Part shown: piece by piece, positions 1 through 11,285 of the stretch
How the letters are laid out: the number at the start of each line of letters is the position of its first letter
Position numbering within the stretch: position 1 is the stretch's first letter
NCBI RefSeq assembly: GCF_029407905.1
Contig: NC_073633.1
Location: 29,774,501-29,838,500 of the forward strand
Direction of reading: 5' to 3'
Source of the DNA: Bubalus kerabau
Taxonomy: Eukaryota; Chordata; Mammalia; Artiodactyla; Bovidae
DNA length: 64,000 nucleotides
Notes under the pieces: model-generated
Told to the model about the DNA's origin: nothing
Databases searched by the model: none
The model's input: only the letters and a program-made list of their open reading frames with translations
Program-made: the position numbers and the translations under genes

Positions 1-390
1 CTACTTTATGGGAATATCATAATATATATCACAATATCCCAGCCATTTTTCTTTCACAAATAAATCAAATTTCCTCCTGCCTTAGGACCCTTACTGCATT
101 TGAAAACTCTTCCTTACCCCAGATCTTAACACTGCTTTTCACCCCCTTTTTTTTTTTGAAATTCAAGACTCAGTTGGAGTTTTTAGAACATTGAGCAACT
201 TACCACACAACCACTGTGATTCTTTTTAATTTTATGCTGTTTTATTTTATTAATGTCACTTAAGTTTTGAAGTCATTAGTTTGTTTTCTTGTCCTATCTC
301 CCCACAGTAGAATAAAAAATCCGTATGTGCAGGAAACTTGTCTGTATGACAGAAAAGGTATCTTTAACCACGAGACCAATGCCTACCATC
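1..390. other. AT-rich intergenic DNA, no feature recognised
   Basis: Low-complexity AT-rich sequence with no V-segment hallmark, no recombination signal and no repeat I can name. It ends where the 3' tail of a BovB element begins. Confidence 0.5.
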
Positions 391-2393
391 AGTTCAGTTC
401 AGTTCAGTCGCTCAGTCTTGTCTGACTTCTATTGTGACCCTATGAATCGTAGCACACCAGGCCTCCCTGTCTGTCACCAACTCCCGGAGTTCACTCAAAC
501 TCACGTCCATCGAGTCAGTGATGCCATCCAGCCATCTCATCCTCTGTCATCCCCTTCTCTTCCTGCCCCCAATCCCTCCCAGCATCAGGGTCTTTTCCAA
601 TGAGTCACCTCTTCGCACGAGATGGCCAAAGTATTGGAGTTTCAGCTTTAGCATCAGTCCTTCCAATGAACACCCAGGACTGATCTCCTTTACGATGGAC
701 TGGTTGGATCTCCTTGCAGTCTAAGGGACTCTCAAGAGTCTTCTCCAACACCACAGTTCAAAAGCATCAATTCTTCAGTGCTCAGCTTTCTTTAGAGCCC
801 AACTCTCACATCCATACATGACTATTGGAAAAACCATAGCTTTGACTATATGGACCTTTGTTGGCAAAGTAATGTCTCTGCTTTTTAATATGCTGTCTAG
901 GTCGGTCATAACTTTTCTTCCAAGGAGCAAGCATCTTTTAATTTCATGGCTGCAGTCACCATTCACAGTGATTTTGGAGCCCCCCAAAATAAAGTCTGAC
1001 ACTGTTTCCACTGTTTCCCCATCTATTTGCCATGAAGTGATGGGACCAGATGCCATGATCTTAGAGATAGATTCAGGGATTAGATCTGATAGACAGAGTG
1101 CCTGATGAACTATGGACGGAGGTTCGTGACATTGTACAGGAGACAGGGATCAAGACCATCCCCATGGAAAAGAAATACAAAAAAGCAAAATGACTGTCTG
1201 CAGAGGTCTTACAAATAGCTGTGAAAAGAAGAGAAGTGAAAAGCAAAGGAGAAAAGGAAAGAGATAAGCATCTGAATGCAGAGTTCCAAAGAATAGCAAG
1301 GAGAGATAAGAAAGCCTTCCTCAGCGATCAATGCAAAGAAATAGAGGAAAACAACAGAATGGGAAAGACTAGAGATCACTTCAATAAAATTAGAGATACC
1401 AAGGGAACATTTCATGCAAAGATGGGCTCAATAAAGGACAGAAATTGTAAGGACCTAACAGAAGCAGAAGATATTAAGAAGAGGTGGCAAGAATACACAC
1501 AACTGTACAAAAAAGATCTTCATGACCAAGATAATCATGATGGTGTGATCACTCACCTAGAGCCAGACGTCCTGGAATGTGAAGTCAAGTGGGACTTAGG
1601 AAGCATCACTATGAACAAAGCCAGTGGAGGTGATGAAATTCCAGTTGAGCTATTTCAAATCCTGAAAGATGATGCTATGAAAGTGCTGCACTCAATATGT
1701 CAGCAAATTTGGAAAACTCAGCAGTGCTCACAGGACTGGAAAAGGTCCGTTCTCATTCCAGTAACAAAGGGTAATGCCAAAGAATGTTCAAAATACCACA
1801 CAATTGCACTCATCTCACATGCTAGCAAAATAATGCTCAAAATTCTCCAAGCCAGGCTTTAACAGTACATGAACCATAAAATTCCAGATGTTCATTCTGG
1901 TTTTAGAAAAGGCAGAGGAACAAGAGATCAAATTGCAAATACCCATTGGAGCATAGAAAAAGTAAGAGAATTCCAGAAAAACATCTGCTTTATTTATTAT
2001 GCTAAAGCATTTGACTTTGTAGATTACAATAAACTGTGGGAAATTCTTAAAGAGATGGGAATACCAGACCACCTGACCTGCCTCTTGAGAAATCTGTATG
2101 CAGGCCAGGAGGCAAAAGGTAGAACCGGACATGGAACAACTGACTGGTTCCAAATAGGAAAAGGAGTACGTCAAGGCTGTGTATTGTCATCCTGCTTATT
2201 ATACTTACATGCAGAGTACGTCATGAGCAACACTGGGCTGGATGAAGCACAAGCTGGAATTAGTTTGCCAGGAGAAATATCAATAACCTCAGATATGCAG
2301 ATGACACCACCCTTATGTCAGAAAGTGAAGAAGAACTAAAGAGCCTCTTGATGAAAGTGAAAGAGGAGAGTGAAAAAGTTGGCTTAAAACCCA
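391..2393 (-). mobile_element. BovB (RTE-type) LINE with internal inversion
   Basis: Two pieces of one BovB LINE lie head to head. Bases 391-1062 are the 3' end in antisense, starting with the CAGTTCAGTTCAGTT tail and ending at the codons for MASGPITSW. Bases 1063-2393 are the preceding part of the element (connector and reverse transcriptase) in sense, ending at the codons for EKVGLK, almost exactly where the first piece begins in the consensus. Only about 20 bases are missing between them. The RT part is broken: a stop near 1861, and the YADD region near 2290 is read out of frame. This arrangement fits 5' inversion by twin priming of an element inserted in minus orientation. I see no convincing target duplication. 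Confidence 0.85.
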
Positions 2394-2515
2394 TTCCATG
2401 GGGTGGGTCTCAGTAGAAAATATCATCAACTGTTGCAATTCTTGTTGCCAAAATCAGAGACAACTGCCCACTAAAACACTAATAATAATATCCTCACAGT
2501 CCTGACTAAGCTGCA

Positions 2516-2725
2516 GGCTCACTAGCAAGATTCCCAGGAACTTTGCCATTATTCCTGTCTCCCTTTGATTTTCAGTGCAGCAGTGAGATCTAAGCAAGCT
2601 CCCTACTCTAATGATACTCCATAAATACTTCTGATCACTATGATGGAAGTCCTATAAGTCCAAATAACAACAGGGCTCACTAGCAAGATTCCCAGGATCT
2701 TTGCCATTATTCCTATCTCCCTTTG
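2516..2725. repeat. 52-bp direct repeat, two copies 158 bp apart
   Basis: Bases 2516-2567 recur at 2674-2725 with two mismatches (50 of 52 identical). Both contain GGCTCACTAGCAAGATTCCC. The DNA between is unique, so this is a local dispersed duplication rather than a tandem array. No coding meaning is evident. Confidence 0.8.
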
Positions 2726-3426
2726 GTCCTCAAAGGACTCAACTCTGAAAATTGATAATGACCCAGAGTCCCTATATTTCTGCTTAATATATTGCAAAAA
2801 TAGTGTATGATACCAATCAGAATCAAAAAACTTTTCGACTCCCCCACCATCATCCCATTCTATTTGCCATGCCACCCACAACAAAGGAGTGGGACAAAAG
2901 AAGAGAGAAAGAGGGGTAACAGAGAGTAAAAGATCCAAACACAGAGAAGACTTGGAAAGAATCTTGTGGGTGCTCAAAATGCCAAAGAAATGTTCAAAAT
3001 TTGTGTGACAATAATTGCCTGACACTTAGACTGAATTTTCAAAAGCTGAGAAGCTTGTTGTCTAAACTGACTGCATGCAATGTGCATGTAAGGGTGTGTA
3101 GTGTGTGTGTGCATGCATGTGCATGAACTGAGGGGCATCAGTGAGCTAAGTGACAACAGTGTACATACCATAGATTGTCTCCTTTTGTATGATTGAGCAG
3201 CTCAGAGACAATAATGGGACAAAGGCATCACGCCCTTTTGTGTTTTTTGAATCGTAGACCATAGAAATGGAACACCTATTTTAAAAACAAATAAGACCAA
3301 TATTTTTTTAAAATAGTAAAGTAATACATGGATTTGCTAATATGTTCTGAAAATAATACAGTAAAATAAACACTTTAGAAGGTACTGCTTTGGGGATCCC
3401 CTGGGCTGTGACTCCCACCCCACACG

Positions 3427-3465
3427 GGGATACTGCACAGGTGCAGCCCCATCTGTCGCAGTGTG
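3427..3465 (-). other. Degraded 23-spacer recombination signal of TRAV26
   Basis: The heptamer position (3459-3465) reads CACACTG on the minus strand: the essential CAC is kept, with one change from CACAGTG. At a 23-bp spacing the nonamer position reads CAGTATCCC, which matches the ACAAAAACC consensus at only three positions. The signal is therefore expected to be weak. Confidence 0.6.
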
Positions 3466-3753
3466 CCTCTCCCACGATGCAGTAGTACACAGCGGTGTCT
3501 CTCAGGGAAGCCTGGGGCAGGCTCAGGGTGCTGAACTTCCTGTCAGGAGGAATTAACAGAGATGCCACTTCATTTTCCACGTTTGTCTTATATCCATGAA
3601 TGATATATTGTGGTCCCTGGTTGGGGAACTGTCGATACCAGAAGATATATTCACTTGTAGCTATTGTGGTGTGGTTACAGGATATGTTCACTTCTTGTCC
3701 TTCGTATGAATCAATGAAGATGGGCTGGGAGGTCTTAGCAAGACTCAAAGTAC
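3466..3753 (-). CDS. TRAV26: TRAV26-family T-cell receptor alpha V exon
   Basis: This V exon encodes the variable Ig domain of a TCR alpha chain, which contacts peptide-MHC through CDR1 and CDR2. The exon starts after acceptor TTCCACAG with a split GT, then TLSLAKTSQP. Framework marks are intact: first Cys in NISCNHTTI, Trp in YIFWYRQFPNQGPQYIIHG, and second Cys in RDTAVYYCIV. The NHTTI, GPQYIIHG and LRDTAVYYCIV motifs are those of TRAV26. No stop or frameshift occurs. The leader exon is uncertain: a candidate ATG at 4173 opens a hydrophobic reading (GVLFFSRLFLG) ending near 4121, but no donor gives the right phase. The recombination signal is poor, so use in the repertoire is doubtful. Confidence 0.85.
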
Positions 3754-3874
3754 CTGTGGAAGTAAAAAACACAACACTAGCTCCTATTTTGAAATCAAAT
3801 TGAAGGTCCAACTCAGCACCCTCCAGGTTCTTTCTCAAGTAAACCCCCTATTTCCCCACCATATACAGACACAC

Positions 3875-4034
3875 ACAATTTACTTTTCACTTGTGTTTTG
3901 GGACACATTTTTTTAAATAATTATTCTGAGGAATCCCAGGAACACATGAACCGACAATTTACTTCTTACTCATGTTTTGGGACACATTGTTTTATATATA
4001 TTTATTCTGAAGAATCCCAGGAACACATGAACAG
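3875..4034. repeat. Imperfect tandem duplication of about 80 bp
   Basis: Unit 1 (3875-3953) and unit 2 (3954-4034) both run from ACAATTTACTT through TGTTTTGGGACACATT to AATCCCAGGAACACATGAAC. They differ by scattered substitutions and a 2-bp length change. The repeat lies just 5' of the TRAV26 V exon, within its leader intron if the ATG at 4173 is the true leader. Confidence 0.8.
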
Positions 4035-4179
4035 AAGTGGCAGGTCTAATTTCTTCCTCCCATGGATAGACCAGAGCTCAGTAACCCCGAATGTCTTTAT
4101 TTCTCTCGCTTCTCACATAAACGCCAAGGAACAGCCTGGAGAAAAATAGGACCCCAAAGCCATCCCTCAGCATCTTGAA

Positions 4180-5180
4180 TAAAGAGCAATGGTAGCAGGC
4201 AGGGTTGTAGATCCTTGTCTGGACCCAGATCCCAATTTGTTTTAATGCCATAATAACTCACCCAAGGTCAGGAGCACGGTCACTCTTGTCATCTGCCTCA
4301 TATTCTAATGTAAACCAGGACCCAGGGTCTAAGTTCTGTTGCTGAGTCTGAGCCTCGACCAGGCTATGAACTAGGGAAGAGACGTAGCAGCAACTTCCAG
4401 AGCCCACACTAGCAGTTCTCACACGGGGCTGTCCCCAGAAGCAAGCCAATAGTAGGGCGACAGCTCCTCAGAATGGGCTTCCCCTCAAGGTTCAACTGAG
4501 CACTCAGGAAGAACAGTGGTAAAAACTTCTAGCACAACAGCACAGCAGCCTGGATTTCCTTTTAGATCTTTGCTATGTTCTAACGCTCTAAAGATTTGGT
4601 CTGAATGAAACAAATATTTCAAAGGGTAGATTCCATTGGGCTCCTTATTTCTCATCGATTTTCCACAGTTCCAGAAGGTGTTCATCCACTGTAGTCAGTC
4701 TTGTATTCATGGATCTCTGAGAATAATCCATCTGAGGTGGTCGTTCATGCCCAGAAATACCCCATTGGTTCCAATGTAAGATGAAATGAAATCTTAATCT
4801 TATTCCACAAAAGAGCAGATGAGGCCATCTGAACTGGACCTTTCATCTCCTGACACCCTGGTGTCCTTTTGTAATCACACTAAGTCCACACCTTACATCT
4901 GCTACTCAAATTCCTTTAACAGATATTAAACGGAGAAGTGGATCCCTCACTAGTCCCTACTGACCAGCTAGGAAAAGATACTTGATGTAGAATCAGTGAC
5001 CAAAACAGGAAGTGGAGGAGAAGAAGAAAAGGCACAAGTTCAGAGTCAAGACAGACCTAAATCCAAATCCCAGCTCTTCCACCTTGTGACCTAAGGCAAC
5101 TCTCTCCTTGGAGCCTCAATTTCTTCGTCTATAAAATTGAGACAATAACACCTACTTCAGAGTCAGCCTGTTGTAAAAGT
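4180..5180. other. Unassigned DNA 5' of TRAV26
   Basis: No second V segment, no recognisable repeat and no convincing promoter motif. Short open frames here have no V-domain or signal-peptide character that I can defend. Confidence 0.4.
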
Positions 5181-5182
5181 CA

Positions 5183-5462
5183 GCTGCTGCTGCTGCTGCT
5201 AAGTCGCTTCAGTCGTGTCCGACTCTGTGTGACCCCATAGACAGCAGCCCACCAGGCTCCCCCGTCCCTGGGATTCTCCAGGCAAGAACACTGGAGTAGG
5301 TTGCCATTTCCTTCTCCAATGCATGAAAGTGAAAAGTGAAAGTGAAGTCTCTCAGTCGTGTCCAACTCTTCGAGACCCCACGGACTGCAGCCTACCAGGC
5401 TCCTCCGTCCATGGGATTTTCCAGGCAAGAGTACTGAAGTGGGGTGCTATTGCCTTCTCCGA
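5183..5462 (-). mobile_element. BovA2 SINE, near full length
   Basis: It begins with (CTG)n and AAGTCGCTTCAGTCGTG, followed by two related monomers. Forward BovA2 ends in (AGC)n, so this copy is on the minus strand. Confidence 0.9.
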
Positions 5463-5628
5463 AACAGTCAGCAGTAAAATGTAATTGCTTCTCATTCCTT
5501 TCCTTCTTTTCTAACCCACATTAAAGAACCGTGACCAGTAGAAAGCAGTTGCGTAGGAATTATAGTATATGTGACTATTTTTAATGTATATATGGATCAT
5601 TCACTCTTCCTTCAAGAAATACCCAGTA

Positions 5629-5765
5629 GAGAATCCCCTGGCAGTCCAGCAGTTAGGACTCCAAGTTTCCATTGCAGGGTGTATGTGGGGAACTAAGATC
5701 CCACAGCAAAAACAAAAACAAAAACAACATAAACTCAGTAACAGTAAAAAAAAAAAAAAAAAAAT
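5629..5765 (+). mobile_element. CHR-type tRNA-derived SINE fragment
   Basis: The sequence CCCTGGCAGTCCAGCAGTTA, then GTGGGGAACTAAGATCCCA, and an A-rich tail with a pure A run at 5745-5764 match the cetartiodactyl CHR family. The left arm is shortened. Confidence 0.7.
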
Positions 5766-6126
5766 TAACTCTGAAAAAGAGCTAAATCCAAAAGAGATCT
5801 TAATTTTAGTTGAATCAGCCAATTGCAATAATCCAAACACGTTAGATACTCACATCAATGTGGAAAAAAATAGTGGTATGTTGAGTTCTTTGCTCATATA
5901 ACATGGGAAAGGAAAATCACTAGAAAATATTTGGGCAACACTTCCAGGTCTAAAATTGTTGAAAGTATTCTAAGTAAGCAACTTCTTCATTTTCCCATGG
6001 AAAAGATCAATGAGTACCAATGACTTCTAGTAACATTTTGACACAGTATATATGAAATAACAAGTATGGAATAACCAGCTTCCTTCAGTACCAGGTGGAG
6101 AAGAAAAAAGGATTTATGAGGGAGTC

Positions 6127-6398
6127 AAGGCAATGACACCCCACTCCAGTACTCTCGCCTAGAAAATCCCATGGATGGAGGAGCCTGGTAGGCTGCAGTC
6201 CATGGGGTCGCAAAGAGTCGGACACGACTGAGCGACTTCCTTTTCACTTTTCACTTTCATGCATTGGAGAGGGAAATGGCAACCCACCTCAGTGTTCTTG
6301 TCTGGAGAATCCCAGGGAAAGAGGAGCCTAGTGGGCTGCCGTCTATGGGGTCGCACAGAGTCGGACACGACTGAAGCGACTTAGCAGCAGCAGCAGCA
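6127..6398 (+). mobile_element. BovA2 SINE, full length
   Basis: Both monomers are present (first to GAGCGACTTCC, second from GGAAATGGCAACCCAC) and the element ends in (AGC)n. Confidence 0.9.
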
Positions 6399-6514
6399 AA
6401 TATGCTAGAACACCTTGTACAGAAGTAACCTAAAAGGGTCACATTTTAGAATCAGCTCGTTGCCAACAACGACCCCATGTGGTCAATGTGTGGATTTAAT
6501 TTGCAGCTTGTACA

Positions 6515-6693
6515 GCTGCTGCTGCTGCTGCTAAGCCGCTTCAGTCGTGTCCGACTCTGTGCGACCCCATAGACGGCAGCCCACTAGGCTCCTCTGTCCC
6601 TGGGATTCTCCAGGCAAGAATACTGGAGTGGGTTGCCATTTCTTTCTCCAGGTAGGCCAGTCTACAGGGTCGCAAAGAGTTGGACACTACCGA
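6515..6693 (-). mobile_element. BovA2/Bov-tA SINE fragment, rearranged
   Basis: It starts as a minus-strand BovA2 monomer from (CTG)n to TTCTTTCTCCAG. It then continues with CAGGGTCGCAAAGAGTTGGA, which is the plus-strand end of the same family. The two halves point at each other, so the copy is a small foldback or a junction of two SINEs. Confidence 0.7.
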
Positions 6694-6694
6694 A

Positions 6695-7742
6695 GCTACC
6701 CTGTGTGCATAGGGGCAAGACTTTTTGCCTGTGGCAGCTCTGCCCCAGTGAGAGTTGAACATGAGGGTGGCACAGCTGCCTGGCTTGTGAGGACCCTGGC
6801 AACGCCAAATGTGCGGGGACACGGACTGCCTCCACCGCAGGACTTATGGCCCTATCGGAGTCTTTTTGAGCCTTTTGTAGCTGGTCATCAGAAGGCCTCT
6901 TTGGCCAGTCTTTCTCCAAGGCTCTGCCCCTTCAGGCACTTAGAAGGCTTCCTTGGCTGGGGTCCTTCTCTGTTGCTCAGGTGCATCAGGCACATAGAGG
7001 AGCCCCCTGAGCTGGGGTCCTACTCTATAGAGGGGTGCATCAGGCACTTAATGGGGCACCCTGGGTGGGGTCCTACTCTGTAGTTCAGTGCTCAGGTGTT
7101 TGATGGGCCAGCCTCCCTATTGTTCAGTTGCCGAGGCTGGCCTGTAGGGGGAGAGAGGCTATAGTGATGGCTCCAGCCCCTACGCGTGACTCAGCAGGAT
7201 CGCCTTGCTTCCATGGCTGCCCGGCTTTTCTGCACAGGCATTGCACACCACAAACTCCTCCCTCACGTCCCCTCCATCTGTCTGTGCAGTCAACAGCAGC
7301 CCTCCCCCGGGGATTGCTCCACAATCCCTAAACTCCAGGTCCCAGCCACTGTGCCATCTGGGGTCTGTATGGCTGTAGCAAGGACCCTCTGATTTTCATT
7401 CCATGTAGGCTGCCACAGATCAGCTGTTTCACTCTCAGCCTTAAATGTTTCTTCTCTGACTCAGGCAATTGCTCCAGTGTGGGGATTGGACCCCTGCTTC
7501 AGTTCCCCCACCTGCTGAGAGCAGATCCAGTCCTACTAACACTCCTATTTTTCCCCCTAGTTCTTTCTCCTACCAAGTTTTGTGTGGGTCTATATATTCT
7601 TTTCTGCTGATCAGATACTCCTGTCCACTCTCAGTTGGTGTTCTGCATGTACTTCTGTGTCTGAAGGTGTATTCCTGATGTTATCCATGGAGAGAGAAGT
7701 ACCTCATGTCCACCTACTCCTCTGCCATCTTGTTCTCCCTCC
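6695..7742 (-). mobile_element. Candidate antisense L1 5' region without its ORFs
   Basis: Read on the minus strand, the block opens with GAACAAGATGGCAGAGGAGT and continues through a sequence typical of artiodactyl L1 5' ends (AAAAGAATATATAGACC and flanking text). It is GC-richer than its surroundings. It stops at about 6695 against a SINE with no ORF1 after it. Open frames here (178 aa on the plus strand from 6547, 85 aa on the minus strand) are unlikely to be genes. An unrelated LTR is the main alternative. Confidence 0.5.
6904..7120. repeat. Four degenerate 53-55-bp tandem units
   Basis: Units start near 6904, 6957, 7012 and 7066. Each has a TGGGGTCCT(T/A)CTCT block and/or a CAGGCACTTA block at the same offset. 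They lie inside the candidate L1 5' region and look like promoter monomers. Confidence 0.6.
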
Positions 7743-7941
7743 TAATTTTATTTCTTTTTTATGTCTTCACCTGACTGGTCATATTTTCTGTAATGGAAAT
7801 GCCTTATTTATGTGTTAAGATATTTCACTAAAGGTTATTATCATTAAGAAAAAGAACTAATAAATTAGAATAATATCTACTGACCTGTAGGAATGCACAT
7901 GACTGTCCTATGTGAAAAATAAAACATTTATTATATATATA

Positions 7942-8047
7942 TGCTCAGTCGTGTACAACTCTTTGCAGCCCTATGGACTACAGTCCACCAGGTTTCTCTG
8001 TCCGTGGGATTTTCCAGGCAAGAATACTGGAGTGGGTTGTGATTTAC
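7942..8047 (-). mobile_element. Bov-tA SINE fragment
   Basis: Antisense body only, from GCTCAGTCGTGTACAACTC to AATACTGGAGTGGGTTGTG. The tRNA-like arm is absent. Confidence 0.75.
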
Positions 8048-8053
8048 TACTCT

Positions 8054-8082
8054 GATATATATATATATATACATACACACAC

Positions 8083-8117
<35 letters not shown>
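8054..8117. repeat. (TA)n/(CA)n microsatellite
   Basis: Alternating TA and CA runs of about 64 bp join the Bov-tA fragment to the next BovB element. Length polymorphism is likely. Confidence 0.95.
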
Positions 8118-8123
8118 TCAATA

Positions 8124-9108
8124 TTCAGTTCAGTCGCTCAGTCGTGCCCGACTCTTTGCGACCCCATGAACTACAGCACGCCAAGCCTCCAAGTCCATCA
8201 CCAACTCCCGGAGTTAACTCAAATTCATGTCCATCAAGTTGGTAATGCCATCCAGCCGTCTCATCCTCTGTCGTCCCCTTCTCCTCCTGCCGCCAATCCC
8301 TCCCAGCATCAGGGTTTTTTCCAATGAGTCAACTCATCACATGAGGTGGCCAAAGTATTGGAGTTTCAACTACAGCATCAGTCCTTTCAATGAACACCCA
8401 GGACTGGTCTCCTTTAGAATGGACTGGTTGGATCTTCTTGCAATCCAGGGGACTCTCAAGAGTCTTCTCCAACACCACAGTTCAAAAGCATCAATTCTTT
8501 GGCGCTCAGCTTTCTTCACAGTCCAACTCTCACATCCATACATGACCTCAGGAAAAACCATAGCCTTGACTAGATGGACCTTTGTTGGCAAAGTAATGTC
8601 TCTGCTTTTGAATATGCTATCTAGGTTGGTCATAACTTTCCTTCCAAGGAATAAGCATCTTTTAATTTCATGGCTACAATCACCATCTGCAGTGATTTTG
8701 AAGCCCCCCAAAATAAAGTCTGACACTGTTTCCACTGTTTCCCATCTATTTCCCATGAAGTGATGGGACCAAATGCCATGATCTTACTTTTCTGAATGTT
8801 GAGCTTTAAGCCAACTGTTTCACTCACCTCTTTCATTTTCATCAAGAGGCTCTTTAGTTCCTCTTCACTTTCTGCCACAAGGGTGGTGTCATCTGCATAT
8901 CTGAGGTTATTGATGTTTCTCCCAGCAATCTTGATTCCAGCTTGTGCTTCTTCCAGCCCAGCTTTTCTCATGACTTACTCTGCATATAAGTTAAATAAGC
9001 AGGGTGACAATATATAGTCTTGACGTACTCCTTTTCCTATTTGGAACCAGTCTGTTGTTCCATGTCCAGTTCTAACTGTTGCTTCCTGACCTTGACTAGA
9101 CTTCCTCA
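8124..9108 (-). mobile_element. BovB LINE 3' portion
   Basis: Minus-strand reading contains the RT motif LRYADDTTLVAESEEE followed by the endonuclease-distal tail of the BovB protein (LDSIFKSRDITLPTKVHLVK and on) and the CAGTTCAGTC 3' end. It is 5'-truncated and contains stops. Confidence 0.9.
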
Positions 9109-9117
9109 CAATTTAGT

Positions 9118-9340
9118 GCTTACCGGGTGGCGCTAGTGGTAAAGGAGTATAGGAGTGTCAGTGTAGGAGATCTAAGAGGTGGGGGGTTGATCCCTGCGTC
9201 AGGAAGATCCCCTGGAGGAGGGCATGGCAACCCCACTGTAGTATTCTTGCCTGGAGAATCCCACGTACAGAGGAGCCTGGTGGGCTACAGTCCATGGGGT
9301 TGTAGTCGGACACGACTGAAGACACTCAGCACAGAGGGCA
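9118..9340 (+). mobile_element. Bov-tA SINE, full length
   Basis: tRNA-like arm (ACCGGGTGGCGCTAGTGGTA), then the body ending TAGTCGGACACGACTGAAG. Confidence 0.85.
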
Positions 9341-10689
9341 GCAAGGAAGCCAGTGTAAGTATCACAAAGCATCTGAGTAGGACCCCAGGTGGCAGTGCTT
9401 CAGCTTTCATGCCTGCTACATGCAGTGTGCCGGAGTCTGATTCTCAAGGAAGGCAAATAGAAAGATTTAAATAAAGAATTCACCAGGTAAAGATGAGTAA
9501 AGATGTAAAGGAACTTCAGAGATAACACCATGTAGATATTTGGGAAGATAGCATTACAGGAGTGTTTAAAGAATAATACCCCATCGTAGCCCTCAATTTT
9601 CCCCACATACTGTTATATAAAAAGCTTGCTAAAGCATTCAGCACTGTTAACTGGTTAGTGGATGATTTCCTCATCTACTCATCCTGGGACTTTGTGCCTA
9701 GGTTTGGAATCTTCTATTCTAGCTCACTTTTGGTTTCAGTTTAAACCAGTAACGTCACCATCACTCAGATGTCCAGCCACCCTATTTTGAGTCCAAGTGC
9801 TTCTCCATAGTCCAGACCTTGCTCCTCAGGAGCCCCCTAAAATGCTACACTCTGGTGGTTAATAAAAGGTAGAGGAGCATTTCACAGATAGGAAAGTTAT
9901 GGCTCATTTCCCAAAGATTAAAAAAAATGAAACAATAAAACCTATCTCATAGGGTTTTGATATTTAAATTAGATGATGAGTCTGAAATGCATACCACAGT
10001 GCCTGACATAGAATAAGCTCAAAAAATACCATCTTTCTTTTTTTCTAGTGAAACCTGCCTTTTCTTCAATGTCCAGAATCTGTGACTTGTTACTACTTTT
10101 TTTTTTCTCCACATTGGTTTGATGAGGAAAACTATAGGAAATTTATTTAATCACTTATTTTCTTTCAGACAGTCATTATTTTTCCCTGTCCTCTTGGATC
10201 GTATTCTCCTAGCTACATTAGGACATTCAGGGAGCTGAAAGGACACAGATGGAGCACTCAGAGGAAGCTTTATTTTCACTTACCTGATGAATAATAATAT
10301 TATTTTAGTATATTTATTAGGTATTGAATATCAAATTTCTGAATTGGATCTCCAAGATTGTCCCATTCTTCCTGACTGTTTTCTTTACTGATTAATTTTA
10401 TGTGATTTATATATTTTTTCATTTGAGTCATTTTTCAGAAATATGCATTGCAAATATAGTTTAAAAGTCTGCACATTGACTTTCCACCCTCTTAGCATTG
10501 ATATTCAACACAGACATTTTAATATATACCTTCATTTTCATAAGAAGCTAGCTTGAAAGTTTTATTTGTTTATTTTATTAAACACTTTAAAACACTTTTC
10601 CTTTGTAACTTCTATTGGTCTGGATGAGAAGTCAGGTATCACTGTTTTTTCAAAGTTCTGAAAACTCTTATTTTTTCCAGTAGATTTAT
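9341..10689. other. AT-rich intergenic DNA, nothing recognised
   Basis: No V segment, signal sequence, RNA gene or clear repeat was seen. A T-run at about 10097 and scattered AT tracts are the only local features. Confidence 0.4.
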
Positions 10690-11285
10690 TATCTCTACTT
10701 TTAAAATTAATTTTTATTGGAGTATAGTTGCTTTACAATGTTAGTTGCTGTTGTACAGCAAAGTGGATAAGTATACATATATCCACTCTTTTTTCGATTG
10801 TGCTCCTGTATAGGTCATTATAGAATATCGAGTAGAGTTTCCTGTGTTATACAGAAGGTTCTCATTAGTTATCTATTTTATATATAGCAGTGTGTATATG
10901 TGAATCTCAGTCTGCCAGTTTATCCCTCATATCCCTTACCCCCTTTGGTAACCATAATTAGTTTTCTACATCCTGGACTCCATTTCAGTTTTGTAAACAC
11001 CTTCATTTGCACATACCACTTTTTAAAATTCCATCTGATAAAAGAGGTATCAGATGACACTTGTCTTTCTCTGTCTGACTTACTTCACTCAGCATGGCAA
11101 TCTTTGGGTCCATCCATGCCACTGCAAATGGCACTGTTTTGTTCTTTCTCATGGCTGAATAATATTCAATTGTGTATATATGCCATATCTTTTTTATCTA
11201 TTATTCCATCGTTGGACATTTAGGTTGCTTCCATGTCCACCTACTGTAATTAGTGCTGCAATGAACATTAGAGTGCTTATATCTT
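10690..11285 (-). mobile_element. L1 3' end, antisense
   Basis: It begins TTTTTATTGGAGTATAGTTG (L1 3' UTR, antisense) and runs into the C-terminal end of ORF2 (codons for a degenerate WIK...YYSA region around 11150-11230). It truncates at the 3' edge of the TRDV1-a duplication block. Confidence 0.8.

Noticed and set aside
1221..2339. Long plus-strand frames with reverse-transcriptase content (213 and 156 aa)
   Set aside because: These are fragments of the BovB LINE protein, broken by a stop and a frameshift, not a host gene.
4258..4449. 63-aa minus-strand frame as a TRAV26 leader
   Set aside because: No plausible donor or phase to the V exon and no signal-peptide hydrophobic core.
6547..7083. 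178-aa plus-strand open frame
   Set aside because: It starts in SINE sequence and runs antisense through the candidate L1 5' region. No domain, no codon-use support.
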